DNA from: Termitomyces sp. T153
Lineage: Eukaryota > Basidiomycota > Agaricomycetes > Agaricales > Lyophyllaceae
Assembly: GCA_018296165.2 (NCBI GenBank)
Contig: JACKQL020000001.1
Span: 1,364,001-1,428,000, forward strand
Length of the DNA: 64,000 bases
Reading direction: 5' to 3'
Shown here in pieces: positions 48,064 through 59,095 of the stretch. The notes beneath the pieces are model-generated. The model did not search any database. It was not told the origin of the DNA and was given only the letters and a program-made list of their open reading frames with translations. Numbering within the stretch: the first letter of the stretch is position 1; every line of letters starts with the position of its first letter. A program made the translations under genes and the position numbers.

Positions 48064-49378
48064 ATGCTTCAGGGTGACCTCGCCGAAATCGGTTTCACAC
48101 TACATAGCTCAGTTGTCATCCACAACGTTATGACAATGCAGTTCATAGAGTTCATATTCCTCATATTGACTTTGGCGCTTACTCTCATCATTATTCTTCC
48201 CTTCACTGGTGTCTTGGTACGCTTCAGGGCTAATTACAATCCCAAGGCTCTCCGGTTAGATGTTGAAGGCGGCGCCCAAGCTCATACCGGTCCTGTTATA
48301 CATTCTTACTTCGGAATGATGGCACGAGTGCATAGGCTAGAGGTATGCCTTCCAGTGTTGTATGGAATGAATCACTCACCTTGCCCACTAGGGTTGGCCT
48401 GGACTTTACAAGGGCTTGAGTGCGGGCTTTCAGTTCATATGCATATGGACTGCAATTGATAATATTCATCAGTGCCAACATTATTAAGCACTCTTGTAGT
48501 CACTCTTTTCATTCTTGTGTTTCTTGACACGCCCCGAGTGCGTCATGGGAAGTACCGTGCGCCCGAGGCAGGGATCTTGGTAAGGCGATCAGGACAAATG
48601 TATATTTTATTTGCAATTGATTTCCTCGTAGGGAACGCTTGGATACGCCGTTGGCATGATGCTCATAACTTTGCCTACTGCAATCTTAACCTATCGGTAT
48701 CTAATCCGGATTGTTAGCTCTGGCAATCACTGAGATACTCTTCATATTCTAGGTCGATCACCACACCTCATAAATTATCCTACTTCGGATTAATGCAGAA
48801 TTTGCGTATCCTTTTGACGCCCACAGAGCGCCGCCGTCCCTGGATTCTTTACTTGACACCTGGTTTACTTACAGCTGAAGTCCTTCACATTGTCGTTGTT
48901 GTGCTTGTCCTCGAACCCCTCCGCCGACTGCTTCTGCCAGAACTTCTTGTCGAATCGGACAAGGGTTTCAGTGGCATCTCGGCTGTCAAATTGTCGATTT
49001 TTCTGGTCATCGTTGCTTTGAGCACTATCATTCTAACGCCTCTGGAGGTTATCGCCATAAGACTTGCTATACAACGCAATCACGCATCCTCAGAATATAA
49101 TTCTGTCTCCCAGGAAGTGGATGGCGATGCGGAAGAGACTGCAGAGTTTTCGGGGGCAGAAGAAGATGTCATTGGGTGAGTTATATCTATCTCTGATTTC
49201 AGATTCAATCTCAATGCGCGGATCTGGGAATGCAAGGTTGAGACATGAAGCTGACCCATACTTGGGACTTGTTGATTGCGCAAAACGAATCATCGATGAG
49301 GAAGGTTGGACGACCCTCTATCGTGCGTGGTGGGTCACGTTGCTTGGCAATGTGGGCAGCGCCTTCTCCCTAAGGTAG
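48064..49378 (+). CDS. atypical mitochondrial carrier (SLC25)-like membrane protein
   Basis: The protein has several hydrophobic segments (FIFLILTLALTLIIILPF at the start). Across introns it shows carrier-type signatures: RLEGWPGLYKGLMPTLLST, TPLEVIAIRLAIQRN and a third repeat EEGWTTLYRAWWVTLLG. These correspond to the E-G-x-x-x-L-Y-K/R-G part of the mitochondrial carrier repeat and a degenerate PxE motif. The repeats are incomplete, lacking classic PxD/ExxK/R in the first third, so it resembles outer-membrane carrier-like proteins more than a standard metabolite carrier. About six exons; the second intron donor that keeps frame is GTGCGG. The start is the ATG at 48064, with a possible upstream leader exon. 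No substrate can be proposed. Confidence 0.7.
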
Positions 49379-49511
49379 TAGGTAGTATAAAGGATTCATT
49401 CATTTATCAATTGTATCCGTAACCAGACTTGTTGATATTACTTCAGCCCACTTGCCGGAAATTGGGCACAAACTAATTAATATATACGACCGAAACCCAG
49501 GTCAAACAGTT

Positions 49512-51334
49512 CTAACGGCTCCCCCATTCTCCTCTCGACGTTCGCTCGTCGATCTCATTCGCCCCGCTCGGTCTCCCCAACACTTTCTCTGCTCGAGTCC
49601 ATGCCTCCCACGGCTCATCTCCTTCCACAACTCGCGCATGCACCACAGAGAATATCCAATGCTCTATGCGACCAAGGAGAAACAGCGCTCGAAGAGCAAG
49701 CTTAGTCTTCACATTCTCCACGCGAGAAGAAATAAGCGGATCGAGCGGATGGGATGCAGGGATGGGCAGAGATATAGATGGTGGAATACGTTGGGCACGA
49801 AGGTGTTGAAGTGAGCTTCTTGAAGTAGATGGAGAGCCAGATAAAGGAGGAGAGAATGCTGTGATGAAAAATTCACGAGACGAAACAGAAAAGACACGTT
49901 CAGTGTCACTTCCCAGAAGCAAGGCGTGCTGAGGGGAAGGAGTCGTGAAAAGGATGGTAAAAAAGCGTGGTGCAAGGTAAGTAATCACCAAATGGGACGC
50001 TGGCTCTCCTTGATGTGACACCCTAGGAGCTAATGTCAAGTCTGGTATAGCAGGATCTGCCGACACAAGGGAAACTTTCAGACCGATTTCTTCTACTCGG
50101 CGTTGGAAGAACTGTTGCACCCTCAAGCGAGCAAAACGTTCTAACGGGCTTTCATCCTGCCATTTGACGCCGCCGCCCCAACGCAGACCGCTCCATGCTG
50201 AGAATTCGACTTTCTTGGGCGGAGGGAAGGGTTCAGGACGTATGAAGACGTCGAGGGATTTGCGATAATGCAGTGTCCACGCCTGTGCGAGGATGCGGGG
50301 AAGAGAAAGGAACAGCGTAAAAGGAGCGCGGGAGAGGGTCAACAGGAGGTTGGGGGCTGTCAGGTAATACGATGCGGTAGGTTGAAGAAGAGCGGTGAGC
50401 TTTAGGGGTCCAGGTATCGCGAGATTATCCGTGATAGAGGAAGTATGTAGATGGATACGAACTGCGGGTCTCGGGATATCGTTGTGGCGATGACTGAGCA
50501 TTGGGGGATGCGAAGGACGTTTGACAGAAATGGTGTAGAATCCAGAACGATCGTTGAATGGGGAGACGTGGAACTCACGATTTAAAGTCCACTGGTAGTC
50601 ATACCTTCATCACTCTTGAGGGATATGTACCTATTTCAAAGTTGACAAATAGCTCACCCTCTTGGTCGCGATCCTTCTGGGTCTTCATTCTGACCCACTT
50701 CGAGAATATAGACGTGAGTTTCTCCAAAAGTGTTGTGAACCTGGCGGTGTATAACCACTTTTAACTTGAGGATGAAGCGAGGCACTGAGAGCCGTACCTC
50801 TAAAACGACTAACCAAAGTGCTGTCACAGCTACCTTATAACAGAAGTATACAGTGAGAGGGTTTATCCCTTCAAATCCAAGGTAGTTGGGCATCGTCAAC
50901 ATCCACGCATCATCCAAGAGAGGTTCAATATTCCGTCCAATATAGCCTCGTTCTATGAGCAGTTCAACCAGCTTCTCCCGAATACTTTTTGATCCCCCGT
51001 TGCCTTTGGCGGAGTCCGCAAGGTAGGGGTTCGCTCGCACTCCTGTAAGACGTCCCCAACGACCCCCATAACCAAACAGCCAGCCTTTCCAAACGTCGAG
51101 TTTGTGGTTTTCCAAGGCATTCAAGGACATAAGGAATGCAATCGTGGGGTACGTGAATGCATGAGAGGCTTCAGCAGGAAGAAGACGGGCATGGGTTACT
51201 CGGTTTTCAAGAATATAGCCTCGGACTTGCGTGTCTATCAGTGCACAACCATACTTGTTCAACTGGATACACCATGCAGAGAGAAAAACACAGAATGTAG
51301 CCACCCCAACATCTAACAGAGTCAATGAGAACAT
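49512..51334 (-). CDS. DUF1365 family protein
   Basis: From Met 51334 the protein opens with a hydrophobic helix, then YILENRVTHARLLPAEASHAF and a Leu/Asn-rich region with KLDVWKGWLFGYGGRWGRLTG. Next come LLIERGYIGRNIEPLLDDAWMLTMPNY and FEGINPLTVYFCY. After introns there is HNTFGETHVYILE, then REFHVSPFNDRSGFY, the most characteristic DUF1365 block, and a long C-terminal exon (49512-50501). Bacterial DUF1365 genes sit beside cyclopropane-fatty-acid synthase and FAD amine oxidase genes, which suggests a lipid role, but no biochemical function is established. It shares a 172-base divergent promoter with the basic protein gene and converges on the carrier-like gene. Confidence 0.82.
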
Positions 51335-51405
51335 GCTAAGCTGTTCATTTAAGTAGAAGTAAAAGTAATTCACTAGGGGTGGAGAATGACGGCATCGACG
51401 CGATA

Positions 51406-51419
51406 CGATCACGTGATCG
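51406..51419. promoter_or_regulatory. perfect 14-bp palindrome CGATCACGTGATCG
   Basis: The sequence is its own reverse complement over 14 bases, centred on a CACGTG box. It sits 72 bases before the DUF1365 start and 87 bases before the basic-protein start, in the middle of their shared promoter. A dimeric bHLH- or Cbf1-type factor is the obvious candidate binder; this is inferred. Confidence 0.55.
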
Positions 51420-51506
51420 CTTTTGTGCATTTGAACCTCGACGGCCAGCCACAAGTTGTACACCGGCTGGTTGAGCTTGCCTTTTATCCTTCACATCCAG
51501 CACGAA

Positions 51507-53385
51507 ATGGAAGACTCCAAACCAGCAAGATCTGTGTTCCCCAAAGTGTCAATACCAGTGGAGGAGAGTCGCGCTCAAAGGCTTCAGAGGTCCCAAGCAC
51601 GATTTCGAGACCGTGGCGGGCGAGTAACACAAAGAATCAGGAAGAGCTACTTTGATTCAATGCTCTTCTATGTTACAGGATATTCGTTCCAACTTCTCGC
51701 AATACACTGGCAGATATTCTTCTCGGGCGAAAGGTTGCATCACCGAAGAAGAAACGTGGGCGCTCAGCTTCGCTTTCTCCGAAAAAGAAGAGCGTCGAAA
51801 GCAACGCTCGGAACAACGACGATGAAATAAAGGCTGTGAGGATGTCTCCAAGGAAGGCTATACAAAAACAGGAACTCAAAGCAGGTATGCTATCTTCCCT
51901 CATTTCGGCAACCCTGAGCTAAATCAATTCCAAGGACCATCCAATGTCCATGAGCATAAAACAGCGAAGAAATCTGCAAAAAAAGTGGTTGCCCCTGCTA
52001 CCATTACCTCTAAAGCCAAAGTCAAGGGTCAGTCAATATCAATCATTTCTTATCCGGCGACTGAAACAAGGATCCAGAAGACGACGAAAAACCTACGACC
52101 AAGAAACGCGTCCGGAAACCGAAGGCAACAGTTCAAGATGTGGAATCCTCAGCAGACGCTTCGGCAGATCACGATCCTCCGCCGCTAGAGAAATCTCAAT
52201 CAACCACCAAAAAGTCGCGCACACAAAAAGTCTCGAAGAAGGCTACGAAACTTGAGGCATCTAAGGGAGATTCTCCAGCCGAACATAGTCCCAAGCCTAG
52301 AAGATCAACTAAGGCCGCATCAAAGACCCCATCAGACGAGGTTCCGGCAGAAGATGATGCTAACGTGAAAAAATCTTGTTTGTTCTTTGTTATGATTCAT
52401 TCGACAGGATAAATCCTCATAAATCGTCTCAGCTCGTGCATCCACGTCGAAGAAGCATACAACATCCAAACGGAAGTCCGCTGCATCAGTAGATCATGAG
52501 CCGGAGCCAGCACCCTTGCAGCAATTATCTACAAGCGCAGGTTTATCTAAGTCCGAAAAACATTCACCCGAGGATGATCGACAACCCAACGAGGTGCACT
52601 CGAAGGAGAGTGTGAATGTCAAAAGAAAGGCTAGAGGTAAAGCGCTACAAGCCACTGACCGGGGTGACAAACCAGGTTTAACTGCAGTCGAAGTACCGCC
52701 CAAATTGCGAAAGAGAAGAGCGCGACCTGTGGAGTCAGAGATGGAATGCCCTTCGCCATCAAAGCGAGTAAAGCAAATATTCTCGGAGGAGGCCAAGTCT
52801 GACCGAAGAAAGGCTCCCACGACGAGAAAGGAGAACGAGAAAAACGTCTCTACAAAGAGCAAGGACGTGTTGTCTAAGTCTCCTCCGTCAAAGAAACGAG
52901 CTCGAGAACCTGACGAAGACCAAATGGGTGCTAAGCGCAAGAAGACGAAAGGCGTAGTGGACGCTGACCCGCTCCCTGATGGGGCCGTTGATAAGCAGGG
53001 CAAGTCGAAGGAGATTAACAAGAGAAGCAAAAAGGCCGAAAAGATAAAGAAACCGTGAGTTTTTTTTCTTGCTATGCGTACTGATAATGAACTTCTCTCC
53101 TACAAAGACCTGCCTCTAAGGCCTCTCGTATGAAGAAGAGTACTAGTACGACCAAAATTTCAAACCAGGACAAAGTGGGTACAATTTGAGAATTCTTCAT
53201 TTGAAGAAAAAACAAACACAACATGAACATCTACACTGCAGTCTTCCATCGAAACCAACACTGAATCTGGTGCGGTAATCATCACTAGAATCCGGCCCCG
53301 CAAAAGTGTGATTGTACGTATGAAAGATCCTGAGCCACATCAGTTCGAGAACAATGACCCGGACCCTATCGACATGTTGTGTTAA
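51507..53385 (+). CDS. basic, low-complexity nuclear-type protein of unknown function
   Basis: Starting at Met 51507 (MEDSKPARSVFPK), the first two exons encode RSQARFRDRGG and, after an intron, IFVPTSRNTLADILLGRK, the only part that looks conserved rather than compositional. The rest is dominated by Lys, Ser, Pro, Arg and Glu, with many KKKRGRSAS, TKKRVRKPK and KKRAREP stretches that would act as nuclear localisation and DNA- or RNA-contacting segments. SP and TP sites are frequent. At least seven exons can be joined in phase, ending in RPRKSVIVRMKD and an acidic Asp/Pro tail (stop 53383-53385). No domain is recognised. A chromosome- or kinetochore-associated scaffold would fit the composition, but that is a guess. 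Confidence 0.65.
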
Positions 53386-54042
53386 CGTGAACCTTAGCAC
53401 TTTGTTATCATTAGAGCATACTATACTACATATACCATCATCTTCTACTGTATCTTCACACTTCTAGTTGGCCTGTCTCAATGTTTCGGCATGTTGATAC
53501 CATTCTTTACACGAAGAATGAACATTAAATGGATGGCTTACAATATACCAAAGACGTATATTATGGCACAAGTGGGTGTTCTAGATGACTTGGTCGAACT
53601 CGGTACATGGGCGGCTGAGGGGATGATGGGAAAAGAAAACCTTCTCTGCGCCACAAAGGTGATTATAAAAGTCATCAAATGATTATGTTGTAAATGTCGG
53701 CATTGATGAGCGCGTCGACATCAGAAAAATCTTGGTCAGGTAGAGTCAACCTGAGTAGAACAACCATAGGTAATATCATCTGTGCCGGCCACAGCGTGTG
53801 TCATCTGATAGACTACAGCCTTCAGACTTATGATTACGAAAGGCAAGAGATATACGAAACCCGTGCAGAATGGTGCCACCCGCAGATTTTGCGAGCCCTG
53901 CCATCCGAGAGATTGGTGGGTCTGCCACACAGATCGACACGTGACTCATTCGAATTGTATTAGTCAGCCAGCAGATTTTGGGAACTTGAACAAAGCATCT
54001 GAACCTTCGCTGTCAAAGAACAGAAACGGATAACTTACCTTC
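53386..54042. other. intergenic region, nothing recognised
   Basis: About 650 bases between the basic protein and U2AF1. Short open frames exist on both strands (for example plus 53694-53963 and minus 53736-53930), but none shows a family signature or joins sensibly by introns. Confidence 0.5.
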
Positions 54043-54932
54043 ATGGCGTCGCATCTGGTGAGCTCCTTTCTAGAGCGGAGGCTCGTTCCGTCTGTTGAAT
54101 GTTCTCCAGGCAAACATCTTCGGTACTGAACAAGACCGAGTCAACTGTTCGTTCTACTACAAAGTACGTCTTTAGTATGTGCTCGGCAGACTCAACATAT
54201 TTACGCGAGAAGATCGGTGCTTGCCGCCACGGAGACCGTTGCTCTCGAAAACACATCAAGCCCCCTTTTTCTCAGACAATTCTCCTTCCCAATGTCTACC
54301 ACAACCCTGCTCATGACCCCGTGTGCAAGCTTACCGAGAAGGAGCTACAGGAAGGTTTTGATGCGGTTTACGAAGACCTCTACTGTGAATTAGCAAAATT
54401 TGGGCATCTTCTTGAACTCCATGTACGTACATTTAGATTTCGTTTGGAAGGATATATCCTGAGCGATTCTGCAGGTGTGTGACAATGTTGGCGACCACCT
54501 TATTGGCAACGTATACGCACGATATGAATGGGAAACAGAAGCTCAGGCCGCAGTTGATAGCTGTAACGAACGGTGGTATGCAGGCATGTAGTTTGCATTC
54601 CTCTGAATTGATTTGTCTCTGACACTGTGACAGGGCGGCCACTCTACGCTGAATTATCCCCAGTTACCGATTTTCGTGAAGCCTGCTGTCGTCAGAACGA
54701 AAATGGCGAATGCAATCGTGGGGGCTTTTGCAACTTCATGCATTTGAGACTTGCATCAAAAGAACTTGTTTCATCTTTGAGGGCAGGACAGAGACTTGAA
54801 AGACGCCTGAATCCAAGGAAGACTGAAGGCGGGGGCGGATGGGAGCCAAGTAAAAGAGAAGGTGGCCGTGGGCGTAGCGCGAGCCCACGAAGGGGAGGAA
54901 GCAATGGAGAAGATAGGTGGACCAGGAAATAG
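54043..54932 (+). CDS. U2AF1: U2AF small subunit (U2AF35/U2AF23)
   Basis: The small subunit of U2 auxiliary factor, which reads the AG at the 3' splice site. A 15-base first exon (MASHL) joins ANIFGTEQDRVNCSFYYK, then the first CCCH zinc finger IGACRHGDRCSRKH. The UHM-type RRM follows, with CDNVGDHLIGNVYARYEWE and AVDSCNERWYAGRPLYAEL. The second zinc finger is CRQNENGECNRGGFCNFMH. The C-terminus is Arg/Gly/Ser-rich, a short RS-like tail ending in RWTRK. The layout ZnF-UHM-ZnF and the length of about 230 residues match the family. Its introns are short and have clear AG ends. Confidence 0.96.
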
Positions 54933-55130
54933 GCTAACATATCAGCGCCCGTCTGTCTCTGTACGATAGGACCACCCTTTTGGACCCATTTGATGACCCT
55001 TCAGAAGTAACTCATGTTGTCCACATCTAGGTTCAACTGATACTTTTTGTAGACTAGCCGTCTCGCATTTTATGATGAGGGCCGAGCTGTAGTAAATAAA
55101 TACCAGGACTCGCCCTAACATCTACGATAG

Positions 55131-56021
55131 TTAGACTAGCCAACCGCGATATTCGCTCTGAGTATTTGCTGCCGACAGTTGTGGCCACTGTACGATAAAT
55201 CTAATGTGTCGTTAAGAGACATCATCCTTTCAATGGTCATCGACCATACCTATCCACCAAGAGTCTCAAGAGTTTCCCAGAAAGTGAAAGGGACTGTACT
55301 CGCGCGAAACTTTCAACATATATAATCTGTGGAGCAGATAGTCCAAAGAACTTACGGACTGATGGTCAGCTTTGCAAACGTAATGACGTGTATTCAACGC
55401 ACTTTATTCAGGTATGCTACAATACAAAGAATGAAACATGTGCCAGGGCCATTTACTAATAGGACATCTGCAAAGGCTGACTGGCCTGTCCGAAAGACCG
55501 GATTCAGGAGGAACAGATATATGCTTGTCATAAGACACCACACAGCAGTAGGTGGCGTAGTGAGAAGCGACTGACGCACTTGTCGCGCACGCGGGATCGT
55601 CAGGATTGAATGTTTAGCAGTGCCATGCTGATAGAACTGGTCACAACCACGAATGGATCTGGACTTTCTTACGCACAGCTGAGAATAGATTCTTCGCCGA
55701 TTCAAGGGAAGTTGCTTTTTGCGCGCTGAGAGTGTCTCCTTGGCATATGATATATGTGCGTGGAGTATAACGGGAAAAGTCCAAGGCGGAAACGAGGGTC
55801 AAGGCTTCGGCGGTATGGCCGCCTACGAGCCACAGTCAACAAAAAGTAGTCTTAACATAGGAGAAAAACTAACCTGAGCCCAAAAAGACTGCTAGACTGC
55901 AAGTCCTTGATTGCCCTCTGATTTTTTGCCGGGACGGACGGGTACTTGGCAAAATCAGGTAGAAGCGAGCGACAAGGATGATCACAAGGGACAACAAGGT
56001 TACAAGAGGAGAATATACCAT
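55131..56021 (-). CDS. ALG14: UDP-N-acetylglucosamine transferase subunit ALG14
   Basis: Five small exons join in frame: 55874-56021, 55677-55822, 55403-55627, 55250-55350 and 55131-55200, 690 bases in all, giving 229 residues (the yeast protein has 237). The start MVYSPLVTLLSLVIILVARFY is a membrane anchor. Then come SLAVFLGSGG|HTAEALTL, with an intron inside the GSGGHT nucleotide-sugar motif, then LDFSRYTPRTYII, LTIPRARQVRQSLLTTP, FADVLLVNGPGTC and IIYVESFARVQSLSLSGKLL, ending YRGWLV. ALG14 anchors ALG13 at the ER and together they add the second GlcNAc of the N-glycan precursor. No single reading frame shows more than about a third of the gene. One acceptor (55628 or nine bases earlier on the transcript) is ambiguous. 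Confidence 0.93.
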
Positions 56022-56482
56022 TTACTCAATCACCGGATTGATCACCTCCTGGCTCTGGCCACATCCACGACGGCATAAAGGCAATTGTGTGACAAACTGA
56101 ATAACAAAACGATGTGACACTAGACATGTGATCCATGAGACGCGACGGTTTTGACGACTTGTTCTGTTAAGTTGTGCACACTGCAACTTCGGCTTGACTA
56201 AGCTTTTCAAGCTCTACTTGCTTTTAGACTCTACATCTTTGCATTGCTGCGATCTTGTCTTGTACTACTGCATCTTAGAAGAATTTGGCTGTAAGTCAAA
56301 GCTTCCCTACTGATCTTATTCAATCAATCCACTGAAAAGTAAGCAGAACACTCAGCTTTCCAGACTTTTCGAGATAATTCTTTGAGCCATACACTGACAT
56401 CGAGACTTGACCCTCTCTTGGATAGTGCCAATCTTCAAGATTGTTTCTGTTGAAGCGGTTCCACGTTCTAATCGCAACCATT
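56022..56482. other. ALG14/APC8 divergent promoter region
   Basis: About 460 bases between the two start codons. It contains CT-rich tracts near the APC8 side and no recognisable gene or repeat. Confidence 0.5.
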
Positions 56483-58914
56483 ATGACAACGCCTTTGGCT
56501 GTGGATACTCAACTAGTGGCAGAAATTAAGAGTGCTATCAGAGAATGCTCTGACCGTGGCCTTGTATTAGCATCAAAATGGTATACTCTGGGTTTTGTAC
56601 TGCATCTGCCTACTCACATTGTTCGTAGGGCCGCTGAGCTGCATCTCTCCATCCCAGCGAATAAAAGAAAACTTGTCAATCTCTCTTCGTCTTTCATACC
56701 TGCCTTTTCAACATCCACTCCAGCTAGAGCTCGATCGCCGCCACCTTCCACCCCTTTTACTGGGGGCTCCCCAGGATCTCCACAGAAGCTGACTCAAAAT
56801 CCACGTCACTCAAATCCTGCGCGCCATCCAGACGCTCCTTTGCTGAATGATCAACCTCCAGATGTAAGGGCCATGGAAAGCGAACTAGAAGCTCAAGAAG
56901 AGGATATTCTTGTTACTGCTCGTGCATGTGTTCATGCGAAAGAATTCAAACGTGCTATTCATGTGTTGCGAGACTGTAGGAGCTCCAAAGCGCATTTCCT
57001 AAGTATATATAGCCAGTTCATTGTGAGCTTTTTCATCACATGTCGTGTCATATGTTAAATGTCTTGCCAAGGCAGCAGAAAAACAAGCTCAACGCGACTG
57101 GCACAAGCTCGACAGTAGGCTTTTTGTAATTCCGTACTCAGCGATCCTGACAGTTGCAACAGATAACCGTCATCAACCCCCGGTACCAGTAAATAACTCA
57201 CTCAGTGAGCTACTTGACCTGGTCTATAATGCTACGGACCCATGGCTGCTCTTCCTGTAAGTCAATGAATTCAAAGTCAATGCATTTAATCCACGTTTCA
57301 GGAAGGGACTCTTTCTTGCAAGGCTATCAAGGCGCGAGGAGTCCATTGAAAGTATTCTTCGTTCTATTGCAGGTTTTCCTTGGAATTGGTCCGCGTGGAC
57401 ACTCCTTGGAAGCTGTATTGGTGATGGTGAAGAGGTCAATCTCCCATCTTTCGTGAGACTGTACATATACTCACCAAACATGCAGCTTTCTTCGCTTCTT
57501 CAGCTGCTTCCTTTACCGCCTACCCATCCTTTGGTTCAAATGTTTCAGACCAAGACGTTGAATGAACTCCATAACCCTTCAGACCACGAACTTGGCCTTT
57601 GTAACCAGCTTCTTAGCAACGACTTTTTTCCGAACAGTCTTTGGATGATGAGTCTTCGCGCTTGTGTCCTTTATCACTTGCATGGTCAGTTGTAATGCCA
57701 AGGCTGTGGGATAATTGTTAATTCTTACTCCGTAGATTTCGGCCAAGCTGAAGTCCAGTTTGAGAAAATTCTTGCATTGGATCCATATCGGATTGATGAT
57801 ATTGACGTCTACTCCAATATTCTTTATGTCACAGACAGTAGGCTCAAACTGTCGAGATTAGCGCACGAATTTCTGGCTTTGGACAAGGATCGGCCAGAAG
57901 TGTGTTGTCTTGTTGGTAAAATCATTCCTTATCAGGCTGTTTTGTGAGCACAAAATGACCACACAATCAGGGAATCACTACTCACTAAGAGCTGAGCACG
58001 AGAAAGCAGTAAAATACTTCAGAAGAGCGACCCAGCTGGACAGGACCTATCTGTCAGCTTGGACGTTGATGGGGCATGAGTACGTTGAGATGAAAAATTC
58101 TCATGCAGCAATTGAAGCATATCGTCGAGCCGTAGGTAAGCTATCAGAGAGCTTTATCTTGAATGTTTCCAGACTGACACCTTGAGTTCGACAGATGTGA
58201 ATCGTAAAGATTACAGAGCATGGTACGGGCTTGGGCAAGCGTATGAACTCCTGAGCATGCATCATTATGCTCTGCATTATTATCAGCATGCCACAGCTTT
58301 ACGGTTCGTCTTCCCTGCCTGGGCTTGTCAGAAATTTCATCTATTTGACAGTCCTTACGACGTGCGGTTATGGCAGGCACAGGGCATGTGTTACGAAGAG
58401 ATTGGAAGGTAAGCTTGACATCTTCTCACTACACTTGCTAAATATCTAATCCGGTTTTCTAGACTCCGGGAAGCTGTTGAATGTCTTAAACATGCTCTCA
58501 TTCCTGCAGATCCTCACGAGATTACCATCAATCTGAAACTGGCAAGGCTTCACCATGCGCTTGAAGAACCTGCTGAAGCCGTGGCATATCATCGAAAGGT
58601 TGTTGAAGTCTGCCAAGCTGATGGTTAAGTGTATCCACTTCCTCGAGGGTATGAAACTCATTCCCTATCGTTTCCGTCGATTAGAGCGTCCTATCCAAGA
58701 CTATGCCAAGTCAAGTCTGGAGGTTGCGGAGTACCATATGCGAATACCCAATGGGGACCTCGCCCTTGCGCGCGATTATCTGGAAATAGTCGCCAGTAGC
58801 AATGCAGAGGACGTGGGACGGGCCGCTGAATTATTAAAGACTGTCAAAGCCACCATACAGGCTCAGGCCATGTCTGCTGATAACGAGGTTCAAACACAAA
58901 AGAGTCCGTCATAG
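56483..58914 (+). CDS. CDC23: anaphase-promoting complex subunit 8 (CDC23)
   Basis: A TPR scaffold subunit of the APC/C ubiquitin ligase. The N-terminus from Met 56483 has [23 protein letters not shown], the CDC23-specific start, then a Pro/Ser-rich loop typical of fungi. TPR helices follow across about nine exons: [67 protein letters not shown] and [12 protein letters not shown]. Phase-consistent introns fall between repeats, for example just before the PYDVRLW segment. The C-terminus ends with [14 protein letters not shown] and a short polar tail. CDC23 dimerises in the arc lamp of the APC/C and binds the Apc10 or Cdh1 side. Divergent from ALG14. Confidence 0.9.
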
Positions 58915-59095
58915 TTCGCCAATATTAGTGCGAGGTACATGCTAGCAGATAATTCATTATACCTATGAGTTACAAATCATATGCATATATAAGTATCCTC
59001 AATTATTATACTGATCCTTCCTGGAAGGTGACCGACCCTAAAGTGCGTGGGTCGAGGTCACGGGCTTGAGATGTCCCAAAGAAAACAAGCGATAA

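Noticed and set aside
52494..53030. 178-codon minus-strand frame opposite the basic protein
   Set aside because: It is the complement of the Lys/Ser-rich exon, giving a Ser/Phe/Leu-rich shadow without any family feature.
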